Origin: VRUE01 sp963702175
GTDB taxonomy: Bacteria; Actinomycetota; Thermoleophilia; Solirubrobacterales; 70-9
Direction: 5' to 3'
NCBI GenBank assembly: GCA_963702175.1
Contig: OY969721.1
Location: forward strand, 1,984,001-2,048,000
Length of the DNA stretch: 64,000 nucleotides
In this document: piece after piece, positions 7,725-16,887 of the stretch
How positions within the stretch are numbered: the first letter of the stretch is position 1
Layout of the letters: each line of letters starts with the position of its first letter
Program-made: the position numbers and the translations under genes
The notes under the pieces: model-generated
The model's input: the letters and a program-made list of their open reading frames with translations, nothing else
Database searches by the model: none
Told to the model about the DNA's origin: nothing

Positions 7725-8957
7725 CTAACCGTTCAGCAGGCGGTCGACCGCCTGGCGTCGCACCGACTCGGGCACTTCGGTGCTCGTTTCCGGGCCTTCG
7801 CCACAGCCCGCGTTCTCACCCGCGCAGAGAACGTCCGCGGGGGAGCTGCCGCCGATCGCCGCCGCGAGGACCAGCTGCGGCATCGTGAAGAACCCCATGT
7901 CGCTGACGAAGGCCTTGGGCGCGTTCCAGCCGATGATCGGGCCCTTGACGAAGTTGTAGGGGAGGCGGAGCGGGTCGGTGAGGCGGCCCTTGATCCCGTT
8001 GATGACCGCCTGCTGTGCTTCCTGGCGGTCGTAGTCGTCGTAGCCGAGCGAGAAGGCGCTGGGTCCCGGTCCCGGGCATTCGCTCGGCTTACGCGCCCGC
8101 GCGTAGGCCAGGGCCTTTTCGCCGTTGAGGGTGTTCTCGCCCTTGCCGAGGCGCAGTGTCACGCCGCCCTGGCCGCCGCCGGCGCCGCCGGAGATGTCGG
8201 TGCAGAGCTTCACCGGGACGTCGACCTCGACCCCGCCGACCGCGTCGATCAGGTCTTCGAAGCCGGTGAAGTCGACGATCGCGACATGGTCGATCTCGAT
8301 GTCGAGGAAGTCCTCGACCGCTTCGATCTGGGCCGCGGCGCCGCCGAAGGCGTAGGCGGCGTTGATCTTCGTCGGCGCCTGGCCGGGGATCTCGGCGTAG
8401 CTGTCGCGGGGGATCGAGAGCTTGCGGAAGGCACCGCCCCCGGCGCGGATCAGCATCAGCGTGTCGGCGCGGAACTGCCCGACCGAGCACTCGCCGTGGG
8501 GGGCGTCGCCATGGGCCTGCTGCTCGAAGCACTCCTTGGAAGGGGCCGCGTCGGGCTCCTCGGTGTCGGGCGGCCGGGCATCGGTCCCGATCACCAGGAT
8601 CGTCTGCGCCTGCGGCAGCAGCAGTGGGTTGCCGTGCAGCGCCTCCTTCGCCTCGCTGGAGAGCTTGAAGGACTGCAACTGGGCGGAGACGGCGAAGGCG
8701 AGGAAGCTGAGCAGGACCCAGCCGAGGGCGGCCAGCCCGACCCACTTGAGGATCCGTCGGGACGACCGCGGAGGACTGGGAAGGCGCCGCCGTCGCTTCG
8801 GCTCCTCGGGGCCGCCCGGTTGCTTCGGCTCGCGCTTGCCACGCTCACGCAACCCCGAGAGGTCGGGGGAGCGAAACCTGGACAGGAGGCTTTTGCGGGA
8901 CCGGTAGACCTTGTAGTCGGGCGGCCCCGAGGGCTGCTGCTCGCCGTTCTCGGGCAT
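7725..8957 (-). CDS. LytR-CpsA-Psr (LCP) family cell-wall ligase
   Basis: A 410-residue membrane-anchored protein: a basic/proline-rich cytosolic N-terminus (about 1-70), one transmembrane helix (about 71-93), then an extracellular LCP domain. Family landmarks are TILVIGTDAR, RADTLMLIRAGG, KLSIPRDSYAEIP, KINAAYAFGG and the ALAYARARK motif whose arginines bind the pyrophosphate of the lipid donor. LCP enzymes transfer glycopolymers from undecaprenyl-pyrophosphate to peptidoglycan. The segment between the first two motifs holds a Cys pair, possibly a disulfide. It is divergent from the glucokinase gene. Confidence 0.92.
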   Translation of the reverse strand: MPENGEQQPSGPPDYKVYRSRKSLLSRFRSPDLSGLRERGKREPKQPGGPEEPKRRRRLPSPPRSSRRILKWVGLAALGWVLLSFLAFAVSAQLQSFKLSSEAKEALHGNPLLLPQAQTILVIGTDARPPDTEEPDAAPSKECFEQQAHGDAPHGECSVGQFRADTLMLIRAGGGAFRKLSIPRDSYAEIPGQAPTKINAAYAFGGAAAQIEAVEDFLDIEIDHVAIVDFTGFEDLIDAVGGVEVDVPVKLCTDISGGAGGGQGGVTLRLGKGENTLNGEKALAYARARKPSECPGPGPSAFSLGYDDYDRQEAQQAVINGIKGRLTDPLRLPYNFVKGPIIGWNAPKAFVSDMGFFTMPQLVLAAAIGGSSPADVLCAGENAGCGEGPETSTEVPESVRRQAVDRLLNG

Positions 8958-9016
8958 AAAGGGCTAGAAATCATGCCGATGCCTGCGGTCGCCTGTCTCC
9001 AGAGCCCTCTCCTGCG

Positions 9017-9976
9017 ATGAGCGCTGAGGAGACGATCGGCATCGACCTGGGCGGGACGAAGATGCTCTCCGGCGTCCTCGATCGCGACTCCGAGGTGCTC
9101 TGGGAGGACCGCGAGGCGTCCACCGGCCAGAGCGAGGACGAGCTGGTGGAGCTCCTTGTCGGCGAGATCGACGAGGCCCATTCAGCTCGTCCAGATGCGG
9201 CCGCCGTCGGGCTCGGCATCCCGGCCACCGTCGACCATGAGCGGGGCCTCGCCGTCTCCGCGGTCAACCTCCCGATCGAGAACCTCCCGATCCGCGACCT
9301 GGTCGAGAAGCGAACCGGGCTGCCGGTCTTCGTCGACAACGACGCCAACGTCGCAGCGCTTGCCGAGTCGCTCTACGGCGCCGCCCGCGGCGCCGCGAAC
9401 GCGGTGATGCTGACGATCGGCACCGGCATCGGCGGCGGCCTGATCCTCGATGGCGAGGTCTACCGCGGCTCGACCGGTGCCGGGGCAGAGCTCGGGCACG
9501 TGGTGATCGCGATGGACGGCCCGCGCTGCCAGGGCAACTGCCCGAACCACGGCTGCGTCGAGGCCTACGCTTCCGGGACCGCGCTCGGGCGCGCCGGCCG
9601 CGAAGCTGCCGAGCGCGAGCCGGACTCAGCGCTGGGGCAGGAGCTGGCCGCAGGGCGCGCGATCGACGGCAGGACCGTGACCGTGGCGGCGCAGGAGGGT
9701 GACGCGACGGCGATTGGAGTCTTCGACCTGGTTGGGACCCGGCTCGGCGTCGCCCTGGCCAGCTTCGCCAACATCTTCGAGCCGGACGTGATCGTGATCG
9801 GCGGCGGCGTGATCGCAGCCGGCGACCTGCTGCTAGAGCCTGCCCGCCGTGAGTTGAAGGCCCGCGCCCTGCCGCCGATGGATCGCACGCCCGTGGCCCC
9901 AGCGCAGCTCGGCAGTGACGCGGGAATGATCGGCGCCGCCGCGATGGCGCGGCTCGAGCTGGAGCGAGCCGCCTGA
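9017..9976 (+). CDS. glk: ROK family sugar kinase (glucokinase-like)
   Basis: A 319-residue cytosolic kinase. The ATP phosphate-binding motif DLGGTK is at residues 10-15, the sugar-binding VFVDNDANVAALAE follows at mid-protein, and the ROK zinc motif is CQGNCPNHGCVEAYAS. GTGIGGGLILDG and VIVIGGGVI complete the ASKHA fold. It likely phosphorylates glucose; other hexoses or ManNAc are possible. The stop codon overlaps the rsmI start by 1 nt (TGATG), so the two are translationally coupled, and metG follows with the same style of overlap. Confidence 0.9.
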   Translation: MSAEETIGIDLGGTKMLSGVLDRDSEVLWEDREASTGQSEDELVELLVGEIDEAHSARPDAAAVGLGIPATVDHERGLAVSAVNLPIENLPIRDLVEKRTGLPVFVDNDANVAALAESLYGAARGAANAVMLTIGTGIGGGLILDGEVYRGSTGAGAELGHVVIAMDGPRCQGNCPNHGCVEAYASGTALGRAGREAAEREPDSALGQELAAGRAIDGRTVTVAAQEGDATAIGVFDLVGTRLGVALASFANIFEPDVIVIGGGVIAAGDLLLEPARRELKARALPPMDRTPVAPAQLGSDAGMIGAAAMARLELERAA

Positions 9977-10803
9977 TGCCGGGCGCGCTGGTCGTCTGTC
10001 CGACCCCGATCGGCAACCTCGACGATGTCACGCCGCGGGTCCGCGACGCGCTCGTCTCCGCCGACTTCATCGCCTGCGAGGACACCCGCCGCACCGGCTC
10101 CCTGCTGGAGAAGCTCGGCATCCGCCCGGCGCCGCCGCTCATCTCCATTCACGAGGGCAACGAACCGGTGCGGGCGAAGGAGCTGGCGCAGCGGGTCGAA
10201 CGCGGCGAGGTCGTCGCCCTCGTCTCCGACGCGGGGATGCCGGCGATCTCCGACCCCGGCTTCCGCCTGATCCGGCGCTGCATCGAACGCAGCCTCGAGG
10301 TGGTAGTGCTGCCGGGCCCCTCGGTGGTGCCGGTGGCGCTGGTCGCCTCCGGTCTGCCGACCGACCGCTGGCGCTTCGAGGGCTTCCTGCCGAAGCGCTC
10401 GGGGGAGATGGAGCGGGTGCTGCGCTCGGCCGAGACCGTGGTCGCTTTCGAGTCGCCGCGGCGGGTCGGCGACTCGCTGGCGGCGCTGGCGGCGATCGCC
10501 CCCGACCGCCCGGCAGCCGTCTGCCGCGAGCTCTCGAAGATGCACGAGGAAGTCGCCCGCGGCTCGCTGGCCGAGTTGGCGCGTCGCTTCCGCAGCGACG
10601 TCAAGGGCGAGATCGTGCTGGTGATCGGCCCCGCCGCCTCGGAGGACCACGATCGCGACGTCGGCTTCGCCGTTGACGCCCTGCGTCACCTGGTCCAGTC
10701 AGGCGCTCGCCCGCGGGCGGCCGCGAGCGTTGTCGCCGCCCTCACCGGCACCCGCGCCAACGATCTCTACCGTGCGCTCACCGGAAGGGAGCCCCGTCAG
10801 TGA
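9976..10803 (+). CDS. rsmI: 16S rRNA (cytidine1402-2'-O)-methyltransferase
   Basis: A 275-residue SAM-dependent tetrapyrrole-methylase-fold enzyme. Visible signatures are VVCPTPIGNLDDVTPR, CEDTRRTGSLL, VSDAGMPAISDPG and VLPGPSVVPVALVASGLP, with the RsmI-specific FEGFLPK. It 2'-O-methylates C1402 of 16S rRNA in the decoding centre. Its start overlaps the glk stop and its end overlaps the metG start (GTGA), so it sits in the middle of a three-gene operon. Confidence 0.96.
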   Translation: MPGALVVCPTPIGNLDDVTPRVRDALVSADFIACEDTRRTGSLLEKLGIRPAPPLISIHEGNEPVRAKELAQRVERGEVVALVSDAGMPAISDPGFRLIRRCIERSLEVVVLPGPSVVPVALVASGLPTDRWRFEGFLPKRSGEMERVLRSAETVVAFESPRRVGDSLAALAAIAPDRPAAVCRELSKMHEEVARGSLAELARRFRSDVKGEIVLVIGPAASEDHDRDVGFAVDALRHLVQSGARPRAAASVVAALTGTRANDLYRALTGREPRQ

Positions 10804-12311
10804 GCTACTACGTCACTACGCCGATCTACTACGTCAACGCGGAGCCGCATCTCGGCCACGCTTACTCGACGATGGCGGCCGACGTGCTCGCCCGCCACAT
10901 GCGCCAGCGCGGCGAGGACGTCTTCTTCCTCACCGGCACCGACGAGCACGGCGAGCCGATCGAGACGGCAGCCGAGCGCGAGGGCATCACCCCGCAGGAG
11001 CTCGCCGACCGCAACGCGGAGAAGTTCCGGGCGCTGATGCCGATCATCGACGCCACCAACGACTTCTTCATCCGCACCTCCGATCCCCACCACAAGGAGC
11101 GGGTCGCCGAGATCATGCAGCGGGTCTACGACAACGGCTGGGTGACCAAGGGCACCTACGAAGGCTGGTACTGCCCGCGCTGCGCCGACTTCAAGACCGA
11201 GCGCGAGCTCGGCCCCGGCCAGACCTGCCCGATCCACGAGATCCCGCTCGAGCGCCTGCGGGAGGAGAACTGGTTCTTCCGCCTCTCCGCCTTCCAGGAG
11301 CGACTCGAAGCGCTCTACGCCGAGCGCCCCGACTTCGTCGTGCCCGAGTTCCGCCGCAACGAGGCGGTCTCCTTCATCAAGCAGGGCCTCGAGGACGTCT
11401 CGCTCTCGCGGCCGAAGCTGAAATGGGGGATGGAGCTGCCCTGGGACCCAGGCCAGCGCATGTACGTCTGGTTCGACGCGCTGCTCAATTACGTCACCGC
11501 GCTCGGGTTTGCCCGCGAGGGCGAGGATCTGACCGAGCGCTACTGGCCCGCCGCGCTGCACGTGATGGCCAAGGACATCCTCAAGTTCCACGCGGTGATC
11601 TGGCCGGCGCTGCTCTGGGCGGCCGATCTGGAGCCGCCGCGGCGGATGGTGATCCACGGCTTCCTGCTGATGGGCGAGAAGAAGATGTCGAAGTCGCTCG
11701 GCAACGTGCTCGACCCCTTGGAGGTGATCGAGCGCTTTGGCGCCGACGCCCTGCGCTTCTACTGCTTCCGCGAGGTCAGCTTCGGCCAGGACGGCTCGAT
11801 CTCCACCGCGGGATTCGAGAGCCGTTACGAGACCGAGCTGGCCAACGACTTCGGCAACCTGGCGAGCCGGGTGCTGGCGATGGTCGACCGCTACCGCGAC
11901 GGCGTCGTGCCGGTGGCAGCGGTCGATGCGGTGCTCGAGGAGGACTTCGAAGGGATCGTCGAGCGTTTCAGCGAGCTGCTCGACCGGGCCGAGCTGACCC
12001 AGGCGCTGGAGGAGGCCTGGAAGCTGGTCCGGCGCCTCAACCGCTACGTCGAGGAGATGCGGCCCTGGGATCTGGCCAAGGACGAGGCCGACCCGGAGCG
12101 CCTCGACGAGGTCCTTTACAACCTCACCGAGGGGCTGCGGGTGACGACCTTGCTCCTCGTGCCCTTCCTGCCGGCGAGCGGTGAGCGCCTGCTGGCGGCG
12201 CTGGGCGAGGACTCCCGCACCCTCGCCGACCTCGGCTCACGCCCCGGCGGCCAGCGGGTCGAGCGGGTGCCGCCACTCTTCCCCAAGATCGAGGTCGAGT
12301 CGCCGGACTAG
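10800..12311 (+). CDS. metG: Methionine-tRNA ligase
   Basis: A 503-residue class I synthetase with HLGH in place of HIGH at about residue 20, zinc-knuckle cysteines in WYCPRCADF and TCPIH, and the KMSKS loop at about residue 298. It lacks the C-terminal EMAP-like tRNA-binding domain, which is normal for the short bacterial type. Its GTG start overlaps rsmI by 4 nt. The 3' end overlaps the convergent serine-hydrolase gene by 75 bp. Confidence 0.97.
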   Translation: MSYYVTTPIYYVNAEPHLGHAYSTMAADVLARHMRQRGEDVFFLTGTDEHGEPIETAAEREGITPQELADRNAEKFRALMPIIDATNDFFIRTSDPHHKERVAEIMQRVYDNGWVTKGTYEGWYCPRCADFKTERELGPGQTCPIHEIPLERLREENWFFRLSAFQERLEALYAERPDFVVPEFRRNEAVSFIKQGLEDVSLSRPKLKWGMELPWDPGQRMYVWFDALLNYVTALGFAREGEDLTERYWPAALHVMAKDILKFHAVIWPALLWAADLEPPRRMVIHGFLLMGEKKMSKSLGNVLDPLEVIERFGADALRFYCFREVSFGQDGSISTAGFESRYETELANDFGNLASRVLAMVDRYRDGVVPVAAVDAVLEEDFEGIVERFSELLDRAELTQALEEAWKLVRRLNRYVEEMRPWDLAKDEADPERLDEVLYNLTEGLRVTTLLLVPFLPASGERLLAALGEDSRTLADLGSRPGGQRVERVPPLFPKIEVESPD

Positions 12312-13145
12312 CTTGCGCCCCGGGCGTCTGTCCCGCCCACAGGGAGCGGCGGCGATGCCGTGCAGCAGCCGGGCGGCGATGCCGCGCAGGGTCTCGGTCC
12401 CGTAACCGGGTGAGGGGTTGTGCTCGGTCAGGATCGCCACGGCCAGCCGGCAGCGACCCCGTTCGAGGAAGCCGACCTGGTGGTCGACGGTGCCGACGCC
12501 GTCGTCGGCGATCCCCCAGCCTCCCTTGAAGTAGAGCCGCCAACCCCGCGGACGGACACTGGCGATACCCCAACGCTGCCAGGAGACGATTGAGCGCAGC
12601 AGGCGGCGGGCGAAATGGCGGTGGCGACCCGGCACGTAGCGCTCGTAGCGGCGCATGAAGCGGGCCTGGTCGCGAGCGCTGATCTGCGAGAGGCCGCCGA
12701 GCCAGCCTGGTTCATAGACCCACTCGAAGTCGCGCATCCCCGCGGCGCGGGCGAGCCGCTCGACCCTGTCGCCGACGATCGCGGCAACGCTGATGCCGCC
12801 TGAGTTGTCGGAGACGCGGATCATCGGTTCAAGCAGCGCCCGCTCGTCCTCGCGGAGGCGACGCTTGCGGACCCCTGGCTGGCGCAGATAGGCGGCGAGC
12901 AGCATTGCCTTGATCACGCTGGCCGCTGGCGCGGTGCGTCCGCCACGGAACGCGCGCAGGCGGGTGCGCCGTCCGCCGATCGCGAAGCTGACGTCGCCGA
13001 GCCGGCCGCGAGCGTATCGGCGAGCGCCAGCGATAGATGGCTTCCAGGGCCGGTTAGCGGCGCGCTCGGCCGGGCCGTCGGCGTTGGCCGGGATCGGCAG
13101 CGACAGCGACAGTGCGAGGAGGGCAGCCAGCCCAAGGCTTGCCAT
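12237..13145 (-). CDS. Secreted serine hydrolase of the class A beta-lactamase/PBP fold
   Basis: A 302-residue protein with a signal peptide at residues 1-22 (cleavage near ANA-DG). Three active-site motifs of penicillin-recognizing enzymes are present in order: SVIK (Ser76/Lys79), SDN (112-114) and KGG (207-209). Function could be beta-lactam hydrolysis or peptidoglycan peptide processing; the very basic surface and VIKAMLLAAYL helix fit the wider beta-lactamase-like family rather than a classical resistance enzyme. ATG 13145 is chosen for the signal peptide. The last 25 codons are antisense to metG. Confidence 0.82.
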   Translation of the reverse strand: MASLGLAALLALSLSLPIPANADGPAERAANRPWKPSIAGARRYARGRLGDVSFAIGGRRTRLRAFRGGRTAPAASVIKAMLLAAYLRQPGVRKRRLREDERALLEPMIRVSDNSGGISVAAIVGDRVERLARAAGMRDFEWVYEPGWLGGLSQISARDQARFMRRYERYVPGRHRHFARRLLRSIVSWQRWGIASVRPRGWRLYFKGGWGIADDGVGTVDHQVGFLERGRCRLAVAILTEHNPSPGYGTETLRGIAARLLHGIAAAPCGRDRRPGRKLVRRLDLDLGEEWRHPLDPLAAGA

Positions 13146-13168
13146 TCCCGCCGGGAATGACAGCCCTC

Positions 13169-14338
13169 TCAAGCCGGGCCGCCTCCCGTGAGCACGTCGG
13201 GGCCGAGCTGGGTGGGGCTCGTGTAGCCGCAAAGGGCCATTGTCAGGTCGAGCTCGGCGAGGATCATCCTGAGCACGGTTTCGACCCCAGCCTGTCCCTC
13301 GAGAGCGAGCCCCCAGACGTAGGGGCGGCCGAGCAGGACTGCGTCGGCGCCGAGGGCGAGCGCCTTGATTACGTCAGCGCCGCCGCGGATGCCGCTGTCG
13401 AAGAGGATGGCGAGGTCGTCGCCGACCGCCTCCGCAATCGGTGCGAGGGCGTCGAGTGAGGCGAGCGCGCCATCGACTTGGCGACCACCGTGGTTCGAGA
13501 CGACGACTCCGTCGACTCCGCGCTGCGCTGCCTCTCTTGCGTCATCGACATGCTGGATGCCCTTGACCAGGATCGGCAGCGAGGTCAGCTCGCGCAGCAG
13601 GGTGAGGTCCTCCCAGGTCAGCGAGGGATTGGCGAGGACGCCGAGATAGTGGCCGGTCGCGGCCCCGAGGTCCTCCTCCGGTGTCTTATCGAGGGCGGCC
13701 CGGAAGACCGGGTTCTGGAGGTAGTTCGCGTTGCCCGTCCCTTCTAGGAAGGGCAGCCAGGCCTGCTGCAGGTCGCGCGACTTCCAGCCTGGGATGAAGG
13801 TGTCGACCGTGAGAACAATCGCGCCGTAGCCGGCCGCCTCGGCGCGGGCGACGAAGCTCTCGAGCAGGCCCTTGTCGTTGGGCCAGTAGAGCTGGAACCA
13901 GCGTGGCCCGGCGCCGCCAGCCTCAGCGATCTCCTCGAGCGTGAAGGCGGAGGCGGTGCTGGCGATCATCGGCAGGCCGAGCGCCGCTGCGGCCCGCGCT
14001 GTCGCCAGCTCGCCGTCGGGGTGGAGGATCTTCTGCACGCCGATCGGCGCCAGCAGCAGGGGCGCTGGCATCGCAGTCCCGAGCAGCGTCGTGGTGAGAT
14101 CGCGCTCGGCGACCTCACGCAGCATCCGGGGGACGATCCGGTGCTGCGCGAAGGCCTCGCGGTTCGCGCGCATCGTGTCCTCGCTGCCGGCGCCGGCGCA
14201 GACGTAGCCCGCCGCTTTCGGGTCCATCGCCTCGACTGCGGCCTGCTCCAGCTCGGCAACAGAGACCGGGATCGAGGGAGTCTCCCCGCCCAATCCGCGG
14301 GCATAGATCTCGCGGTAGTAATCGGCGAAGTCGGCCAC
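13169..14338 (-). CDS. FMN-dependent alpha-hydroxy-acid oxidizing protein (lactate oxidase/dehydrogenase-like)
   Basis: A 389-residue TIM-barrel flavoprotein. Visible are the FMN-binding APIGVQKILHPDGE and WFQLYWPNDK, the catalytic histidine motif VVSNHGGRQVDGA, and the phosphate-binding DSGIRGGADVIKALALGA and LLGRPYVWGLA. It oxidizes an L-2-hydroxyacid such as lactate; the sequence style recalls actinobacterial lactate 2-monooxygenase/LldD proteins. It starts at GTG 14338, 8 nt after a TAGCCT box. Only 23 bp separate it from the downstream secreted hydrolase, so they may be co-transcribed. Confidence 0.9.
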   Translation of the reverse strand: MADFADYYREIYARGLGGETPSIPVSVAELEQAAVEAMDPKAAGYVCAGAGSEDTMRANREAFAQHRIVPRMLREVAERDLTTTLLGTAMPAPLLLAPIGVQKILHPDGELATARAAAALGLPMIASTASAFTLEEIAEAGGAGPRWFQLYWPNDKGLLESFVARAEAAGYGAIVLTVDTFIPGWKSRDLQQAWLPFLEGTGNANYLQNPVFRAALDKTPEEDLGAATGHYLGVLANPSLTWEDLTLLRELTSLPILVKGIQHVDDAREAAQRGVDGVVVSNHGGRQVDGALASLDALAPIAEAVGDDLAILFDSGIRGGADVIKALALGADAVLLGRPYVWGLALEGQAGVETVLRMILAELDLTMALCGYTSPTQLGPDVLTGGGPA

Positions 14339-14399
14339 TGACGAGAAGGCTATTCCAGGTGCTCAGGGCTTTGCCGCACTCGGCTCCTAGAGCCGCGGA

Positions 14400-14405
14400 T
14401 AGTCT
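14400..14405 (+). promoter_or_regulatory. Putative -10 box (TAGTCT) for leaderless tatD
   Basis: TAGTCT is followed by 6 nt and GTG 14412, with no Shine-Dalgarno sequence. This would drive the tatD-rsmA unit as a leaderless message. Confidence 0.5.
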
Positions 14406-14411
14406 GGTTGC

Positions 14412-15179
14412 GTGATCGATTCCCACACCCACCTCTTCCTCTGCGAGCGGCCCGAGGCCGAGGTTGTGGCGAACGCGCAGCAGGCCGGAGTCGGAAAGAT
14501 GCTCAACGTCGGCCTCGGCGGTGAGACCAACGAGACGGCGATTGCCGCGGCGGAGCGGCACGAGGACGTGTTCGCGACGGTCGGATGCCACCCGACCGAG
14601 GCCGGCGCCTTCAACGACGCGCTGGCGGAGGAGATCGCTCGCCTCGCCGTCCACGAGAAGGTGCTGGCGATCGGCGAGACCGGGATCGACTACTACCGCG
14701 ACACCGCCAGTCCGGCCGAGCAACGGTGGGCGTTCGAGGCGCAGATCGAGATCGCCCGCGACCTCGATCTGCCGATCGTCATCCACGCCCGCGACCCCGA
14801 GGGGGAGACGACGGCCAGCGACGAGATCTTCGAGATCCTCGACGCTCGCGCTGATGGGGTCCCGGTGGTTCTGCACTGCTTCCTCGCCCCCTGGCGGGTC
14901 GATGACGCGATCGAGCGCGGCTGGCTCTGCTCCTTCTCGGGCATCGTCACCTTTCCCAGTGCCGACGAGCTGCGCGAGGCTGCTGTCAAGCTGCCCGACG
15001 AGCTGCTCCTGGTCGAGACCGACGCGCCGTACCTCGCTCCGCAGCCGGTGCGGGGCAAGCCGAACGAGCCGGCCCACGTCGTCGCCACCGCCGAGGCGCT
15101 TGCCGAGGTCCGGGGCGTGTCCTACGCCGACCTGGAGCGGACGGTTGAGGCGAACGCGCGAGCCGTCTTCGGCTGGTAG
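14412..15179 (+). CDS. TatD family metal-dependent hydrolase/DNase
   Basis: A 255-residue TIM-barrel hydrolase with the metal-binding HTHL near the start, GCHPTEA, the ETGIDYYRD motif, IVIHARDPEG, a mid-domain HCF, and VETDAPYLAP at the C-terminal metal site. TatD enzymes are 3'-5' exonucleases or related hydrolases. The pair tatD-rsmA with ispE downstream is a very common bacterial order. It ends 6 bp before rsmA. Confidence 0.93.
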   Translation: MIDSHTHLFLCERPEAEVVANAQQAGVGKMLNVGLGGETNETAIAAAERHEDVFATVGCHPTEAGAFNDALAEEIARLAVHEKVLAIGETGIDYYRDTASPAEQRWAFEAQIEIARDLDLPIVIHARDPEGETTASDEIFEILDARADGVPVVLHCFLAPWRVDDAIERGWLCSFSGIVTFPSADELREAAVKLPDELLLVETDAPYLAPQPVRGKPNEPAHVVATAEALAEVRGVSYADLERTVEANARAVFGW

Positions 15180-15185
15180 CGCCCC

Positions 15186-15944
15186 GTGGTCCGCCTCGGC
15201 CAGAACTTCCTCGCCGACCCGAACCTGCTCGACGCGATCGTCCGTGACGCCGGGCTCGGAGCCGACGACGTCGTGCTGGAGATCGGGGCGGGGGAGGGAG
15301 TGCTGACCGAACGGCTGGCTCGCGCCGCGGCCCACGTTCATGCGGTGGAGTTCGACCGTGGGCTCGCCGGGGTGCTGGCGCCGATTGTGGAGCGACCCGA
15401 GGTCGAGTTGCACTGGGCCGACGCGATGGACCTGGACTTGGCCGCCCTGGATCCGGCGCCGACCGCGGTCGTCTCCAATCTGCCCTACTCGGTGGCGACG
15501 CCGGTGATCCTGCGCACGATTGAAGGGCTCCCTTCGGTGCAGCGCTGGACCGTGATGGTGCAGCGCGAGATCGCCGACCGGTTGCGGTCGGAACCGGGCA
15601 GCCGCGTCTACGGATCGCCCAGCGTCCTCGTGCAGCTCGCCTGCGAGGTGAGGCTGCTGCGCAGCGTCGATCCCGCCGTGTTCCGGCCCAGGCCGCGAGT
15701 CGAGTCGGCGATCCTCGCCCTGCGCCGGACCGGCCCGGGCGCCGATGCAGCGACGCGTGAGCTGGTCCGCGCTGCCTTCGCCCATCGCCGCAAGGCACTG
15801 GCACGCTCGCTGGAGCATGTTCGCCCGGGCGCCCTTGCCCCAGCACGGGAGGCGCTGGCCGCGCTCGGATTGCCCGAAGACGCTCGCGCCGAGCAGCTCT
15901 CACCGGAGGAGTTTCGCGCGCTGGCGAAGGGCATGTCCAGGTAG
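15186..15944 (+). CDS. rsmA: 16S rRNA (adenine1518/1519-N6)-dimethyltransferase
   Basis: A 252-residue Rossmann methyltransferase. GQNFLADPNLLDAIV at the start, SAM motif VLEIGAGEGVLTE, acidic VEFDRG, and catalytic motif IV SNLPYS are all present. It dimethylates the two adjacent adenines of helix 45 in 16S rRNA. It starts at GTG 15186. The stop codon TAG lies inside the left arm of a palindromic element (15937-16032), so the last codons are part of an inverted repeat. Confidence 0.95.
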   Translation: MVRLGQNFLADPNLLDAIVRDAGLGADDVVLEIGAGEGVLTERLARAAAHVHAVEFDRGLAGVLAPIVERPEVELHWADAMDLDLAALDPAPTAVVSNLPYSVATPVILRTIEGLPSVQRWTVMVQREIADRLRSEPGSRVYGSPSVLVQLACEVRLLRSVDPAVFRPRPRVESAILALRRTGPGADAATRELVRAAFAHRRKALARSLEHVRPGALAPAREALAALGLPEDARAEQLSPEEFRALAKGMSR

Positions 15945-16032
15945 GGGTGGAGCGGCTTGTACTTTTTCTGCGCTACGGCAAACGGACAACCGGGTCCTGT
16001 CTTCAGAAAAAGTTGAGCGAACCCCTGCCTGG
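15937..16032 (+). repeat. Palindromic element family 1, copy A
   Basis: A 96 bp imperfect palindrome between rsmA and ispE. Outer arms CCAGGTAGGGGT and ACCCCTGCCTGG pair with one T-G wobble. An inner stem ACTTTTTCTG/CAGAAAAAGT encloses about 32 nt. Between the two stems lies an unpaired left strand ending GGCTTGT and a right strand TGAGCGA. The same core recurs at 18773, 43652 and 45231 with different, still complementary, outer arms. Confidence 0.85.
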
Positions 16033-16047
16033 ACGTGCCCCGTCTTG

Positions 16048-16887
16048 ATGCGAATCTACGCCCCCGCCAAGCTCAACCTCTGCCTCTACCTCGGCCCAAG
16101 GCGCGATGACGGTCTGCATGAGCTCTGCTCGCTGTTCGAGCCGCTGACGCTCGCCGACCCGATCCAGATCGATGAGCGCCCATCGGGGGAGACCGACGAG
16201 GTCGTCTGTCCGGGTGTTGATGGTGAGAACCTGGCTACCAGGGCACTCGCCGCCCTGCGCGAGCGCGGCTGGGGTAGCCCGCCGCTGCGGGTGGAGATCG
16301 AGAAGCGGATCCCGGTTGCCGCCGGGCTGGGAGGGGGCAGCGCCGACGCCGCGGCTGTGCTGCGGCTGGCTCGGGGCGAGGTCGACAACCTGGCGGCAAT
16401 CGCCGCCGAGATCGGGGCTGATGTGCCCTCCCAACTCGAGCCTGCGCTCGCCCTTGTCGGCGGCGCCGGCGAGCGGGTCGAGCGCTTGCCGGAGCCTGCT
16501 GCGCACGCGGTGGTCCTGCTGCCGGGAGGGGGCGGGCTGAGCACCGCCGAGGTCTTCGCCGAGGCTGACCGTCTCGGGCTCGGCCGCGAGGCGGGGGAAC
16601 TGGAGGAGATGGCCGCGCGGCTGCGGGTCGCGGCCGGCGCCGGCGCCTCGCCGCTCGCCTTCGCCGAGCTGCTCGCCAACGACCTCGAGCAGGCTGCCCG
16701 CTCGCTGCGGCCCGAGATCGGCGAGGCGCTCACCGCGCTGCGGGAGGCGGGCGCGCCGCTCGCCCTGCTCACAGGTTCCGGTCCCACCGCCTTCGGCCTC
16801 TTCGACGATCTCGCCGCCGCTCGCGCCGCCGCGCAGCGGCTCGACCGCGACGACGCGATCGTCTGCGAAGCTGGCCGCGCTCCATGA
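16048..16887 (+). CDS. ispE: 4-diphosphocytidyl-2-C-methyl-D-erythritol kinase
   Basis: A 279-residue GHMP kinase of the non-mevalonate (MEP) isoprenoid pathway, phosphorylating CDP-methylerythritol. It opens with the IspE signature RIYAPAKLNLCLYLG, has the ATP loop PVAAGLGGGSADAAA and the C-terminal LTGSGPTAFGLF. ATG 16048 directly precedes the conserved start, although the open frame runs far upstream through the palindromic element. Its last 4 nt overlap the DedA-PAP2 gene. Confidence 0.95.
   Translation: MRIYAPAKLNLCLYLGPRRDDGLHELCSLFEPLTLADPIQIDERPSGETDEVVCPGVDGENLATRALAALRERGWGSPPLRVEIEKRIPVAAGLGGGSADAAAVLRLARGEVDNLAAIAAEIGADVPSQLEPALALVGGAGERVERLPEPAAHAVVLLPGGGGLSTAEVFAEADRLGLGREAGELEEMAARLRVAAGAGASPLAFAELLANDLEQAARSLRPEIGEALTALREAGAPLALLTGSGPTAFGLFDDLAAARAAAQRLDRDDAIVCEAGRAP

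Noticed and set aside
14115..15818. 567-residue minus-strand open frame across lldD-tatD-rsmA
   Set aside because: It overlaps three well-supported genes and has no recognizable domain.
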